DNA from: Abelmoschus esculentus
Taxonomy: Eukaryota; Streptophyta; Magnoliopsida; Malvales; Malvaceae
Length of the DNA: 64,000 nt
Direction: 5' to 3'
Assembly (NCBI GenBank): GCA_035048815.1
Contig: JAUCBN010000034.1
Coordinates: 9,650,737-9,714,736, forward strand
Positions 47,150 to 57,460 of the stretch are shown here, piece by piece. Under the pieces are notes generated by a model. It made no database searches and was not told where the DNA came from. It was given only the letters and a program-made list of their open reading frames with translations. A program made the position numbers and the translations under genes. Within the stretch, counting starts at the first letter, position 1; the number at the start of each line of letters is the position of its first letter.

Positions 47150-47800
47150 ATTAGGTTGTAACGGGGCCGCTACCAGGCGTAATGGTGACGGTTTGGGAGT
47201 TTACTTTCGAATAAATAGACTTTCAAAATATATTTGAATTTATCATCAAATCTTAATTTAATGTTCTTTAATTTAAAAATTCTAAAATTAACTAAGCGAT
47301 AATTTTAAAAGGTACAAATTTTGGGCGATTTTAAAATACTAAAAAATATTAATTGTAATCGACTCTTGAACCCGATTTTATTCGAATCTTTGGTTTTACG
47401 GTGTCTGATCTACCAAAGTGACCGATGACGACTCCAATTGTTTTCTCAACTTTTCAAATCGTTTTTAAAACATTTTTTTAATTATTTCCCAATTTCAAAA
47501 ATCTTTTTTAAGTCTTATTTTTAATAAAAAAAGAATAGATATTTTAAAATCATTTTTTAAAACTATTTTTTAAAACCTTTTTCTAATTTTAGTGACCATT
47601 TTATTTTAAGTCTTTTTAAACCATAAATTTCCAATTTTTAAAATTTTTAATTTTCCTTTTCAAAGCATTCTTTTAGTTTCAAAACCTCAAAAAATCCTTA
47701 AAATTATAACTTCATTTCGATGTTTTCAAAAATTTCAAAACTTTAAACTTTTTAATTAAGAATTCTAATTTTTAATTTTTAAAAGAGTCGCTACATACGC
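47150..47800 (-). repeat. Sequence X left part, inverted copy
   Basis: It is the reverse complement of 38,270-38,930, for example 'ccaggcgtaatggtgac' near 47,174 against 'cattacacctgg' near 38,920. Together with 38,263 it forms an inverted pair about 8.2 kb apart. Confidence 0.7.
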
Positions 47801-48563
47801 TAATAGTTAAAAATATTTTTATGATCTAATCTAATCAAACTCGTCATTATTATGAAAATTGATATTTTAACCGAAAGATAAGAATAAAAAAAAACAAAGA
47901 GTTTAGAATTTTTTGGTGTGAATAAAAGCGTTAAAGGGGGCCTATTTATAATAAAATTCACATCGGTTCGGATGCAAAGTGTTAATGAACTTCACATCCT
48001 ACAAGATGTTAAGTACCGGTTATAAAGAAACTTTGCATTCTGCAAGATGCGAAGTTAGGGTACTTCGCATCCTACAGAATGCGAATTTCAGTAATTATTA
48101 CCACGATTAATAATTTTTAACCATTTTAATTATCTACAAGAAATTAAAAAGCTATACCAATTTTGTATCCTATAGAATGTGAATTCTATTAAAAAAATAT
48201 AAATTATTTTATATAAAAAATAAAAGTTCACATTAATTTAATTTCACATCGTGCAAGATACGAACAAAATATACAGGTTATTCTTTAAAATAATATTTAA
48301 AGTTATATTTTATTAAAAAATTACTCTAATTAAGCCATGGTGTTCACGTTCGTTTAAAAAAATCACTTTATAATTACTTTTTCGATAAAAACATCAGGTT
48401 TCTCTTCTCTACAGTTTTTTTAAATTATATGAAAGAGAGAGAAAAAAAGAGCAGATTTACGGTTCAAATTTATTTATGAATCGATTAATTTAACGGTTGA
48501 GATTACATTTGGTTGTCGTGTTGCCATGTGTCACTGAACTGATGACGCGGCAGATGTTGAGGT
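47801..48563. other. Unassigned AT-rich interval with short inverted repeats
   Basis: There is no gene. At 47,960-48,250 the phrase 'gcatcctacagaatgcgaa' and variants recur four or five times; one, at 48,064-48,085, is a perfect 7-bp hairpin (TTCGCAT...ATGCGAA). Near 48,490-48,560 the composition becomes more balanced and may be the upstream region of the possible exon at 48,893. Confidence 0.5.
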
Positions 48564-48572
48564 TTCAGCGAG

Positions 48573-48783
48573 AAGAGATTATTAGGTGAACCTTGTTCAC
48601 CACGTCATTTATAGTCCATATAATCAGGATCGTTGATCTTTAAATAACTATCTAATAACTACCACCCACTAAGTACATGTAGGAAAGAGATAATGATTCA
48701 TTTGGAAAAAAGTTAAGATCAATGATCTTGATTAATTGAGATCATAGATGACGTGGTAAACAGGATTCACCTAATAATTTTTC
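48573..48783. mobile_element. MITE-3, MULE-like, perfect 9-bp target duplication
   Basis: The ends share inverted ATTATTAGGTGAA and ACCACGTCAT blocks over about 31 bases. ttcagcgag flanks it on both sides (48,564-48,572, 48,784-48,792). The 211-bp element has no coding capacity. Its terminal repeats resemble those of MITE-2 in spacing and in the CCACGTCA block. Confidence 0.9.
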
Positions 48784-48892
48784 TTCAGCGAGGATAAAGA
48801 AACGAACGACCCAGAAATTATGAGTTCAATAGTAATTTTTTTGTTCTTTGGAAATAAAATCATCAACTGTAATTGGAATCTACACTTGTGAG

Positions 48893-49010
48893 ATGCTAAT
48901 GGATATTCGAGCCGGATTTGGGAGCTTAAAATCGCAAAGCTCTTATTTCAAAACGTTCTGCTCCAAAAAGGATTCTCAACAGCAACCTCAACAGAACGGA
49001 GATAACAATG
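48893..49010 (+). CDS. Possible first exon of an ordinary host gene (fragment)
   Basis: An ATG at 48,893 opens MLMDIRAGFGSLKSQSSYF then KTFCSKKDSQQQPQQNGDNN, followed by a splice-donor-like ATG|GTATGA at 49,010-49,011. The basic, serine-rich, acid-poor start resembles a mitochondrial targeting sequence and the Q/N-rich tract a linker. Codon composition is less AT-rich than the surroundings. No downstream exon was recognised before the repeat at 49,500 and copia-2 at 49,692, so it may be a gene remnant cut off by transposons. Frame continuation to 49,198 past the donor looks non-coding. Function unknown. Confidence 0.3.
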
Positions 49011-49499
49011 GTATGAAATGTAGATCGTATTTAAAGCCTCAATATATGAATCATCCCGCCATGGATTTCACTTATATATCAAATTGGGTATTTTGTTCTG
49101 TGTTTGGTTTATTGTTAATTTGCTTTGCTTGCCTGTCTTTGTTGGAAAATAATTTTAGTTTCGGTTGTTTTGTGGTGTACGTTGCCAATCTGGGTTAAGT
49201 GATAAAAAGGAAAAGTTGTCTCGATTATTATGTGGAATCTATTAACCAACATACCTCGATTGGATACAATAAAAGGCATTATAGTTGAAAAGTATTGTCT
49301 TCTTTAGATACTCTTAACAGTGATTTAAATAGCAGTTGCAGCTGTGTTTTCGGTTACAGACATAACGGATGTTATTGTGGACATAAGTGGCGAGTATCCC
49401 GGGTTCGAATAGTGTCTAGACCATTATATAGTTGCCACTATTTACTAGTGTCTAAAGAATTTGTCAATTGGAGGAACTCTCTTTTAAGTGAAAGGTTAT
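49011..49499. other. Unassigned sequence, possible intron
   Basis: AT-rich with no domain. A 'cccgggttcgaatag' near 49,398 looks like a single tRNA box B, perhaps from an old SINE, but no box A or duplication was found. The frame 49,295-49,576 runs into a repeat and is not supported. Confidence 0.35.
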
Positions 49500-49691
49500 T
49501 GACAGTGGGGGTTCTGGACAGACGCAATAGGAGCGACTGCACAGGCCCCCCGAGAAAGAGGGGTCCCAAATTTTGATAAATTACATTCATTAAATGATGT
49601 TAATCTCTAAATTTATTGAAAAATTTTAAAAATGCTATTGAAAAAGATGAGTTATAATTGTTAAAATGTTATAATTATTATTATTACTATT
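49500..49691. repeat. GGGCCCC-type repeat, interrupted by copia-2
   Basis: It matches 37,262-37,450, from 'cagtgggggttctggacag' to 'gttataattattatt'. The copia-2 LTR starts directly after it. Confidence 0.65.
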
Positions 49692-50005
49692 TGTGAGATT
49701 ATACAGAGTACGAGTCTATACGATATATATAGGAATTTGAGTTAGGATTTATTACTTAGAGATAATTTTAGTAGAATTAAAAGTCTTAAGTTAATAGGAT
49801 TAAAAGTCTAAAGTAATTAGGACTTCTAATCCTATTCAAAGTCCTATTCTAAAGCCTATAAAAAGGCATTAGCTTGTGTAATCAATTTCATTCATTCAAC
49901 AACAGAAAATCAATTATGTTTTTTCTTCCTTTTCACAAAAGGCTTAAATTTTCTTTTTTATGTTTTATTTTATTTTTCCAAAAAGTTGGAAGTTGATTTT
50001 CCACA
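49692..50005 (+). repeat. 5' LTR of copia-2
   Basis: 314 bp, with TATAAAAAGG near 49,857 as promoter-like box and the primer site directly after its CA end. Confidence 0.9.
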
Positions 50006-50043
50006 TGGTATCAGTCTAATATCGATCCTAGTCTGAATTCTTA

Positions 50044-51571
50044 ATGGGATTCCTTTCGACAACCTCTGAGATGTTACCCATAACAAAACAGACGGTTGGA
50101 TTGGAGTTTTTTCAAGCAATTCCAGGTTCGACGGTAACTTGTGAAACAAATTTAGCTCTCATAGAGGATAAAGGCATACAAAATATTTGTTCTCCTACTG
50201 CACTCTTTTCTTCTAAAGGTACATCAACATGGATCATCGACTCTGGAGCATCTGATCACATGACTGGTAACAGAGAATTATTCCTTAATTTTTTAGATTC
50301 ATCTTCTACAAGTTCTATTAAAACAGCTGATGGTTCCTTCTCTCCTATCAAAGGAAGTGGCTCGGTCCTCATTAATGATGACTTGTTGCTTGAAGATGTT
50401 CTGTTTGTGCCTAATCTTGCCTGCAATCTCATCTCTGTTAGTAAACTCTCCAAAAATTTGAAGTGTTCATTACAGTTTACTGAATCTGGTTGTTTTTTAC
50501 AGGCAATGAATTCGAGTAAAATGCTTGGTAATGCTAGCTTACAAAATGGTCTTTATGTCCTTCTCGGTAATCAACCAACTACCATACCAAATACTTCTTG
50601 TTCCTTTACTTCTTTAGAACAAATTGATAATATAATGTTATGGCATTTTAGGTTAGGGCATCCTAATTTTCATTATCTTGCTAAATTATTCCTTAAATTG
50701 TTTGTTAATAAAAATCCAAGTTCTTTTAAATGCCATATATGTCCTCTAGCTAAACAGACAAAAGCATCTTATTTACCATCTTTCTACAAACCTTCCCAAC
50801 CTTTTTCATTGATTCATAGTGATGTTTGGGGTCCTTCTCGAGTGAAGAATGTAACTGGTAGTAAGTGGTTTTTCACTTTCATTGATGATCATAGTAGAAT
50901 AACTTGGACATATTTATTAAGGGATAAATCTGAAGTAGCTTTTGTTTTTGAGAAATTTTACAATATGGTCGAAACCCAATTTGGATGTAAAATTCAGATA
51001 TTCAAATCTGATAATGGGAGTGAATATTTTACCAAGTCATTGGGAGAATTTTTTAACAAAAAGGGGATTGTTCAAATAAGCACTTGTGTAGATACACCAC
51101 AACAAAATGGGGTTGCAGAAAGAAAAAATAGGCATTTATTAGAGGTTACTAGGTCTTTGATGTTCACTAGTAACACTCCTAAGTATTTGTGGGGCGAGGC
51201 TTTGTTAACTGCGACCTATCTCATTAATCGAATGCCTAGTAAGGTTTTGCAACATAGAACACCTAGAGGTGTTTTTTTAGGAGAGTTACCCAAATTTTAA
51301 ACCATTGTCATCTATTCTTCCTTTTAAAGTTTTTGGTTGCACTGTGTTTGTAAAAGATTCTACTCCCTCTATGTCAAAACTAGACCCTAGATCTTTGAAG
51401 TGTGTCTTGGTAGGATATTCTTCACTTAAGAAGGGCTACAAATGTTATCATCCTCCTTCTCAAAAAAATTTTACTTCAATGGATCTCACCTTTTTTGAAC
51501 ATGAACCTTATTTCCACTCAACTGAAAATCAGGGGGAGAATAGTAATCTCTTTCAGCCTCTCAGAAATTAG
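50044..51571 (+). pseudogene. Copia-2 protease and integrase, frameshifted
   Basis: The 418-residue frame 50,044-51,300 has the protease (WIIDSGASDHMTG), the pre-integrase domain (MLWHFRLGHPNFHYLAK), the zinc-binding cysteines (CHICPLAKQTK) and the integrase core, with its three acidic positions visible in HSDVWGP, KSDNGSEY and NGVAERKN. A frameshift at about 51,295 moves the end of integrase (FKVFGCTVFV, CVLVGYSSLKKGYKC) to 51,305-51,571. This is one of the better preserved integrases in the window. Confidence 0.9.
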
Positions 51572-52207
51572 GTTTATTCTTCAGATTTATTTATCAATAA
51601 TCCTTTGTCATTTGAACCTCATAACTCTTCCACTTCTTCACCTACAACTTTTCATCCTTCACCTATTGTTACTAATCCTCAATTCTCACCTAAACCTCCC
51701 TCACAAACTCCTTAACCCCTTAAGCAATTGAAAGTTTACACCAGAAAATAGAAAATTATTCCAGAGACTGTTTTGCAATTTGACACTAGCCAAAAATTAG
51801 ACTTGAGTTCAGTTACCAATGAGAATGATGAAGGTAATATTCTAACCGAGATTCCTTCCTCGCTACCTGAGGTTGATGATTTGCCAATTGCTAAAAGGAA
51901 AGTGGTAAGAGAATGTACAAAGCATCCCATTCAGAGGTATGTTGATCATGGTAATCTAATGCCATCTTTCAAGGCTTTTACAACTTGCTTAGATAAAGAA
52001 CAAATACCTGACAATATTAAGGAGGCTCTAAAAGATTCTAAGTGGAGAAGAGCTGTTGAAGAGGAGATTAAAGCACTTGAAAAAAATGGTACTTGGACCA
52101 TTACAAATCTTCCGCAGGGCAAGAAACCAGTCGGATGCAAGTGGGTGTTCTCCATAAAATACAACTCTGATGGTAGTATACAAAGGTATAAAGCAAGGTT
52201 GGTAGCC
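51572..52207 (+). pseudogene. Copia-2 linker and RT N-terminus
   Basis: 51,572-51,772 is a Pro/Ser/Thr-rich linker with stops. 51,773-52,207 has the start of RT: HPIQRYVDHGNL, RAVEEEIKALEKNGTW, PVGCKWVFSIKYNSDGSI and RYKARLVAKG. The reading breaks exactly at the insertion of the solo LTR and resumes at 56,042. Confidence 0.88.
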
Positions 52208-52212
52208 AAAGG

Positions 52213-55200
52213 TGTAACACCCTAAAAATCGGGTTGGTAAAACAACTCGAATAAAGTTTTAAATTAAACGAATTATGTGTTAAATGAATTAGATGTGAAG
52301 GACCCAATTGAATTAAGTGAAAGATGAGAGGGTTGCATGTCAAATTTCAAATTTTCCTTAATTGCCCTTGGTCCTTTAGTTGTTCAAGAATTTAAGGAAG
52401 GGGCAAAATAGTCATTTATGCCTCATTACTAAGTAAACAAATCAACCAAACACTCTCTCCTTCCTCCCCCATTTTTCACGCAAAACACAAGAAGTTAAGA
52501 GAGAAAGAGATTTCCATGGAGATATGAGAATCCAACACAAGATTCTTGCATGGTTAGGCTTTTGATTTAGAAATTCAAGCTTAAATACCTTGGTAAGTTC
52601 CTTTTTCCCTAAACTGAAATTTTAGGGTTTTAGAAGTTTGGGGTTTTGATTATTTCATGGTAATTTCAAGATAATTAGGTTGATAGAAGCCTAATTTAAA
52701 GGTTAAGTTTGTTTGGGTTTAGCTTTGAAAGCATGAATATTGAGTTAAGAAGCTTGAATTTGGGGTTTTGTGAATACATTATATGTGTTAATTGATTTGA
52801 TATGTTGATGAAAAAGAGGGATAAATTGATGTTGATTTTTTGATTGAGGTGCTGGAAATTTTAGGAATGAGATCAATTAGGAATTGGAAGTATGAATTGA
52901 GAATTAGCCAAAAATACTTAGAAAGGCTATTCCGAGTAGCCATCTTCGAAAAATTCCCTAGGCCTCGTTTGGAAGAGTTAGGAGCTAAAATTTTGCAGTA
53001 CGATACTCTTGTATACCTAGTTTAAGGTAAAATTTACGGAACCTTAATCCGAGTTCGGTAGAAAAAGTTATAAGCTTCTCCGTAGGGCTGCCCGAGCAGT
53101 CCCGAGAATCTGGTCAGGTCTGGTCCGAATGAATTCTGGTACTGATTGGCCATGAATTAAAATGTGAGGTTAATTTTTCCTTGAAGAGGATTCTCTTAGC
53201 TTTTCAAAGAGGTATAATAAGCTCAATTCGGACATGGGACCTAGGAGATACGATCAAATTACGAAAGGGTAGCAAAACTGTTTTTAACGAATAAATGTAC
53301 ATGCTTGTATTAGTTAAAGCTTAAGATCACTTGAGTTAAGTGATTATGGTGTGTTCTAATAAATATATATTTGTATATGGAATTATTAGATAATCAAAGA
53401 GACGAAAACATCGAGGAGGAAGAAAGACTCGAGCAAACTCGAAGGAAGGGCAAAGGAGTCGAGATTTACAATCCTTGATTTAGCTTGGAGAAATTGTGAG
53501 TGTGGCAAACCTTGGGGTTAGGACCTAGGGTCCTAACCATCTTTGTATTATTTGATTTATTTTTATTGTAACCGGACTAATGAAATATTCGGTAATTCGG
53601 GAAGGAGGATTAAATGTTAATAACTTGTTTGATGCCATGTTTTAGTGCTAGATGTTAGACTAGCTTAGAACATTTGCATAACTCGAAAATGCCGAGGTAA
53701 GTAATGGCACGCGGCTATGAATGTCAGGTACGTAAGTCATGCATGAGGCATGTTTGGATTGATTGATTATTCGATTTGTAACATGATGCGAATAATTTGA
53801 TATATAGTATGATATTCGATTTTGATATAATAGCATGATGTATGCTTTTGACTTGTTAGCATGATATATGCTCTTGAAATGTTAGTATGATATGCTTTGA
53901 ATATGCTAGCGTGATGCATATGCCTTTGAAATGATAATTGATGTTAATGCATTGGATATTAGTATGATATGGACAATCTATGTGATGAACTTGCTTAATA
54001 TAAATGGAAAGATTAAATGAATTGGAAACTCTGATTGAGCCTTGGTCGATAGTTGGTCATAGGTAGTAAGGCATGCCTAGGGTTTGAGCTCATTTGTTAG
54101 TTTGCCCAGTACTTCGGTACTTCTGGTTAGTACTCCAGTACTTCTGTTGGTACTATGGGTACCTTTGTTGGTGGTTAGTCACCATTTGTAGATACCGTGG
54201 GTATCTTTTGCTAGTGCCTTCGTGACACTTCTGTCAGTACCTTTTTGGTACTTCTGATGACCCGATTACCTAGTCAAACTACACCAAAGCATCATTTGTA
54301 ACTAATTTGAAAGATTGAAATTAAAATATTGCTATTGAGCATCCGAAATGAAATTGCTATAAGCATTTGATATTTGTATTGCCATTGTGCATTCGATAAC
54401 TATATTGCCATGAGCATTTGATATATTATTGCCTTTGTGCATTCGATAATGATATTACTATGAGTATTTAACATGACATTGCTATTGATCAATTTGAAAT
54501 GATACGGTTAGAACATTTGATATGGAATACGTTAGGTTGATATATGTTTATTGTCTAAAAGGTTAGACTTAGGGTTGCCTCACTAAGTACTTCGTAAGTA
54601 CTTACCACCTCTGTTTCCTCCTTCCCAAATAACAGGTTATCGGACTAAGGGGTTAGATCGGCTTTGATCGCGAGCAAGGACACCAAGCAAGCCCAAGTAT
54701 GGTATTTTGTACTTTTGTAACTCCTAGCTTATGGTGGCATAGAGAGCATGCTTAGAATTGTCCATGCATTTTGGTATTTAGATCATGATTTATACCTAGT
54801 TAATCATTTGAATATTCGGTATGTAAGCCATAAGGCAAGGTAATTGTAATAGGCTAGTCTTATATGTTTTTGGAGATTGATCTATGGATTGTTAATATTG
54901 ACCTCGTAAGAAGCATGCAATGTGTAAGCTATGGAATTGGTAGGAGAATTCTTAGAACCACAATCTATATATTTGTGCATGCTAGTCACATAGTGAAATG
55001 TAAGTCATAAGGGTAACTAACTTGTTAAATGGCATATGGTGGTATGAGTGGCCCATTGGTTAGAAATTATAGCTTTGGTAGGTTGAAAGTCCATGAATGA
55101 TAAAAATTGATAATGGTTGGCTAGTTGTTAGAAGTGGTAATTGGAAGATGTTACCTAAACATGTTGAATATTGCCCTTATGGTTTAGGAATGGATTAGAC

Positions 55201-56041
55201 CATATAGTGGTCTTTTGGTAGAATCTAAGTGTCTAAAAGATAGAAATCTGGAAATGGGAATAGGGGTATCGATACCACTTGTATGGGTATCGATACCACC
55301 ATAGATAGAAACAAAATGGCATCGAAGCATGGTTCGATGCCAAGCTTCATTAAGACCTCCCTGGTTCGATGCCAGTATCGAGCCAGACCCCTTTCAGCCT
55401 TAAGCCATTGAGTCCTAAGAGTAGACAGCATCGATACCTGGTTCGATACTGGGTCTTCCAGTAACGAAATGGCATCGATGCCAGTATCTAACCAGGCTAC
55501 TTAACTTTAGTCAACGAGTCAACAAGGAGGTCCAGCATCGAAACATGGTTCGATACTGAGTCTTCCAGTAACGAAATTGCATCGATACCTGTTTCGAACC
55601 AGGCTCCCTAGCCTTGGTCAATGGGTCAACATAGTTGACCTGTATCGGACTAGAGTTTGATACCCCTGTTCCGGTACCCCTCTATAGGGTGTATCGATAC
55701 CCCTAGTCAACTTTGGTTCAACTTGAAAATGAAAATTTGGCTTGAACATTAATAATGTGTTATCGGTAATTAATGAATAAAATTTGGCTAGAGGTTTGAA
55801 TTAGACTTGATTGAAATTAAAATTGATAAATGAACGGAACCTAAGAGATCGAGTTGGTAAACGGTACAAATATGAAAAAGATTTTAAATTATCCTCAAAT
55901 TTGATAAGTGTTACAAGAGTTTGGTTCGTAAAGTTTTACAAATGAATAAATGTCTTACAATTGAATACAAGTTCGGTTTGTCTATGAGTTAAAATGTCCG
56001 GTCGACACTTACATCTCCTAACCCGGGGCGAGGGTGTCACA
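52213..56041 (+). mobile_element. 3.83-kb solo LTR with AAAGG target duplication, inside copia-2 RT
   Basis: It starts TGTAACACCC and ends GGGTGTCACA, with aaagg duplicated at 52,208-52,212 and 56,042-56,046. Removing the insert and one duplication rejoins the RT frame at the conserved AKG-FTQ point. There is no internal coding region or second LTR. Size and ends match long LTRs of Tekay-type chromoviruses. Inside are short-period repeats with 'ggtacttctg' (54,110-54,260), 'gcatttgatat' repeats (53,810-54,530) and a TATCGATA island (55,255-55,700). Small frames (52,840-53,025, 55,225-55,431) are incidental. Confidence 0.92.
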
Positions 56042-56725
56042 AAAGGTTTTACTCAAACCTATGGAATTTATTATAATGAGACTTTTGCTCCTGTAGCTAA
56101 GCTAAATACAATTAGAGTTCTCTTAAGTTTGGCAGTAAACAAGGACTGGATGCTGCATCAACTTGACATTAAGAATGCCTTTCTTAATGGAAAATTGGAA
56201 GAAGAAGTGTACATGAGAGTACCTTCGGGTTTGAAGTCGATAAAAGGTGATCATAAAGTTTGTAGACTTAATAAATCCATCTATGGTTTGAAGCAGTCGC
56301 CTAGAGCCTGGTTTGACAGATTCACCAAAGTGATTCTGAAAGCTGGATACAAACAATCCTTAGCAGAGCACACACTCTTCGTTAAGATAACCTCTAATAA
56401 TAAAAGGGTTATTTTAATAGTATATGTGGACGACATAATTCTGACAAGTGATGATGAGGAAGAGATAAGTCACTTGAAAAGGTTATTAAATACAGAGTTT
56501 GAAACAAAAGACCTAGGAAAACTCAAATACTTTCTAGGCATGGAGGTTGCTAGATCGATAAAAGGTTTAGTAATAAATCAAAGAAAGTATGTTCTTGATT
56601 TATTTAATGAAACAGGGATGCTAGGATGCAAACCAGTTGATACTCCCATGGAAGCAGGATTAAAATTTAGTAAAGAGGACTCAAGCCATAAAGTTGATAA
56701 GGATGAATTTCAAAGGTTAGTGTGA
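56042..56725 (+). pseudogene. Copia-2 RT, central and C-terminal part
   Basis: It resumes with FTQTYGIYYNETFAPVAK, then motif A QLDIKNAFL, IYGLKQSPRAWF, and VYVDDIILTSDD with an intact YVDD box, then LGKLKYFLGMEV. It ends at a TGA (56,723-56,725), after which the normal continuation (LTRPDIVFPVN) is still readable. The open frame is annotated from 55,994 only because LTR sequence upstream happens to lack stops. Confidence 0.9.
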
Positions 56726-57327
56726 AAGTTGATTTATTTGTCATTAACCAGACCAGATATTGTCTTTCCAGTTAATGTTATCAGTCAACACATGACTGAT
56801 CCGAGGGAAGATCACATGGAAGCTGCAATTAGAATTTTGAGATACTGTTCAGATTTTTTTCAGATTCAAGCTGGGCAGGTGAACTGACAGAAAGGAGATC
56901 AACTAGTGGCTATTGTTCCTTTGTTTGGGGAAATCTAGTGACTTGGAGAAGTAAGAAACAAACAGTTGTATCTAGAAGCAGTGCTGAAGCAGAATATAGG
57001 GCTTTAGCATTGGGAATGTGTGAAGGAATTTGGTTATTAAAGCTATTGAAAGAGCTAGATGTGAACCAAGACGAAAAGTTTGAGATTTTTTGTGATAATC
57101 AGTCTACCATACAAATTGCTCGAAATCCAGTTCATCATGATAGGACGAAACATGTGGAGATTGATAGACATTTTATCTCAGAAAAGATTACTAATGGGAT
57201 AGCTTCTTTATCCTATGTTCCTACAGAAGAACAAGTGGCAGACGTGTTTACAAAAGCATTACCAAAAGCATCTTTCGACAAGTTTCTATTCAAGTTGGGA
57301 ATATACAATATATATTCTCCAACTTGA
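56726..57327 (+). pseudogene. Copia-2 RNase H
   Basis: 56,938-57,327 is open and carries SRSSAEAEYRAL, CDNQSTIQIARNP, HHDRTKHVEIDRHF and VADVFTKALP, the full set of copia RNase H motifs including the acidic residues. The start of the domain (around RRSTSGYCSFVW, 56,895-56,935) is separated by a TGA near 56,884. Confidence 0.88.
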
Positions 57328-57334
57328 GGGGGAG

Positions 57335-57453
57335 TGTGAGATTATATAGAGTACGAGTCTATACGATATATATAATACTATTAGGAATTTGAGTTAGGAT
57401 TTATTACTTAGAGATAATTTTAGTAGAATTAAAAGTCTTAAGTTAATAGGATT
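57335..57453 (+). repeat. 3' LTR of copia-2, truncated
   Basis: It is identical in layout to the 5' LTR except for a 9-base insertion after 'cgatatatata'. It breaks off at about 57,453; the remainder probably lies beyond gypsy-2, outside the window. Confidence 0.88.
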
Positions 57454-57460
57454 TTATTCT

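Larger units (their letters stand above)
49692..57453 (+). mobile_element. Copia-2, Ty1/copia element lacking gag, with nested solo LTR
   Basis: The 5' LTR is 49,692-50,005 (TGTGAGATT to CCACA). The primer site is at 50,006 (TGGTATCAG). The polypurine tract TTGAGGGGGAG lies at 57,324-57,334 and the 3' LTR starts at 57,335. The 3' LTR follows the 5' LTR for about 118 bases and then stops near 57,453, where gypsy-2 begins. The first open frame starts 38 bases after the LTR and is already protease, so gag is deleted. The RT is split by 52,213-56,041. Confidence 0.92.

Noticed and set aside
52840..55431. Frames inside the 3.83-kb insertion as host genes
   Set aside because: They are short, lack domains and lie between clean LTR ends with a target duplication.
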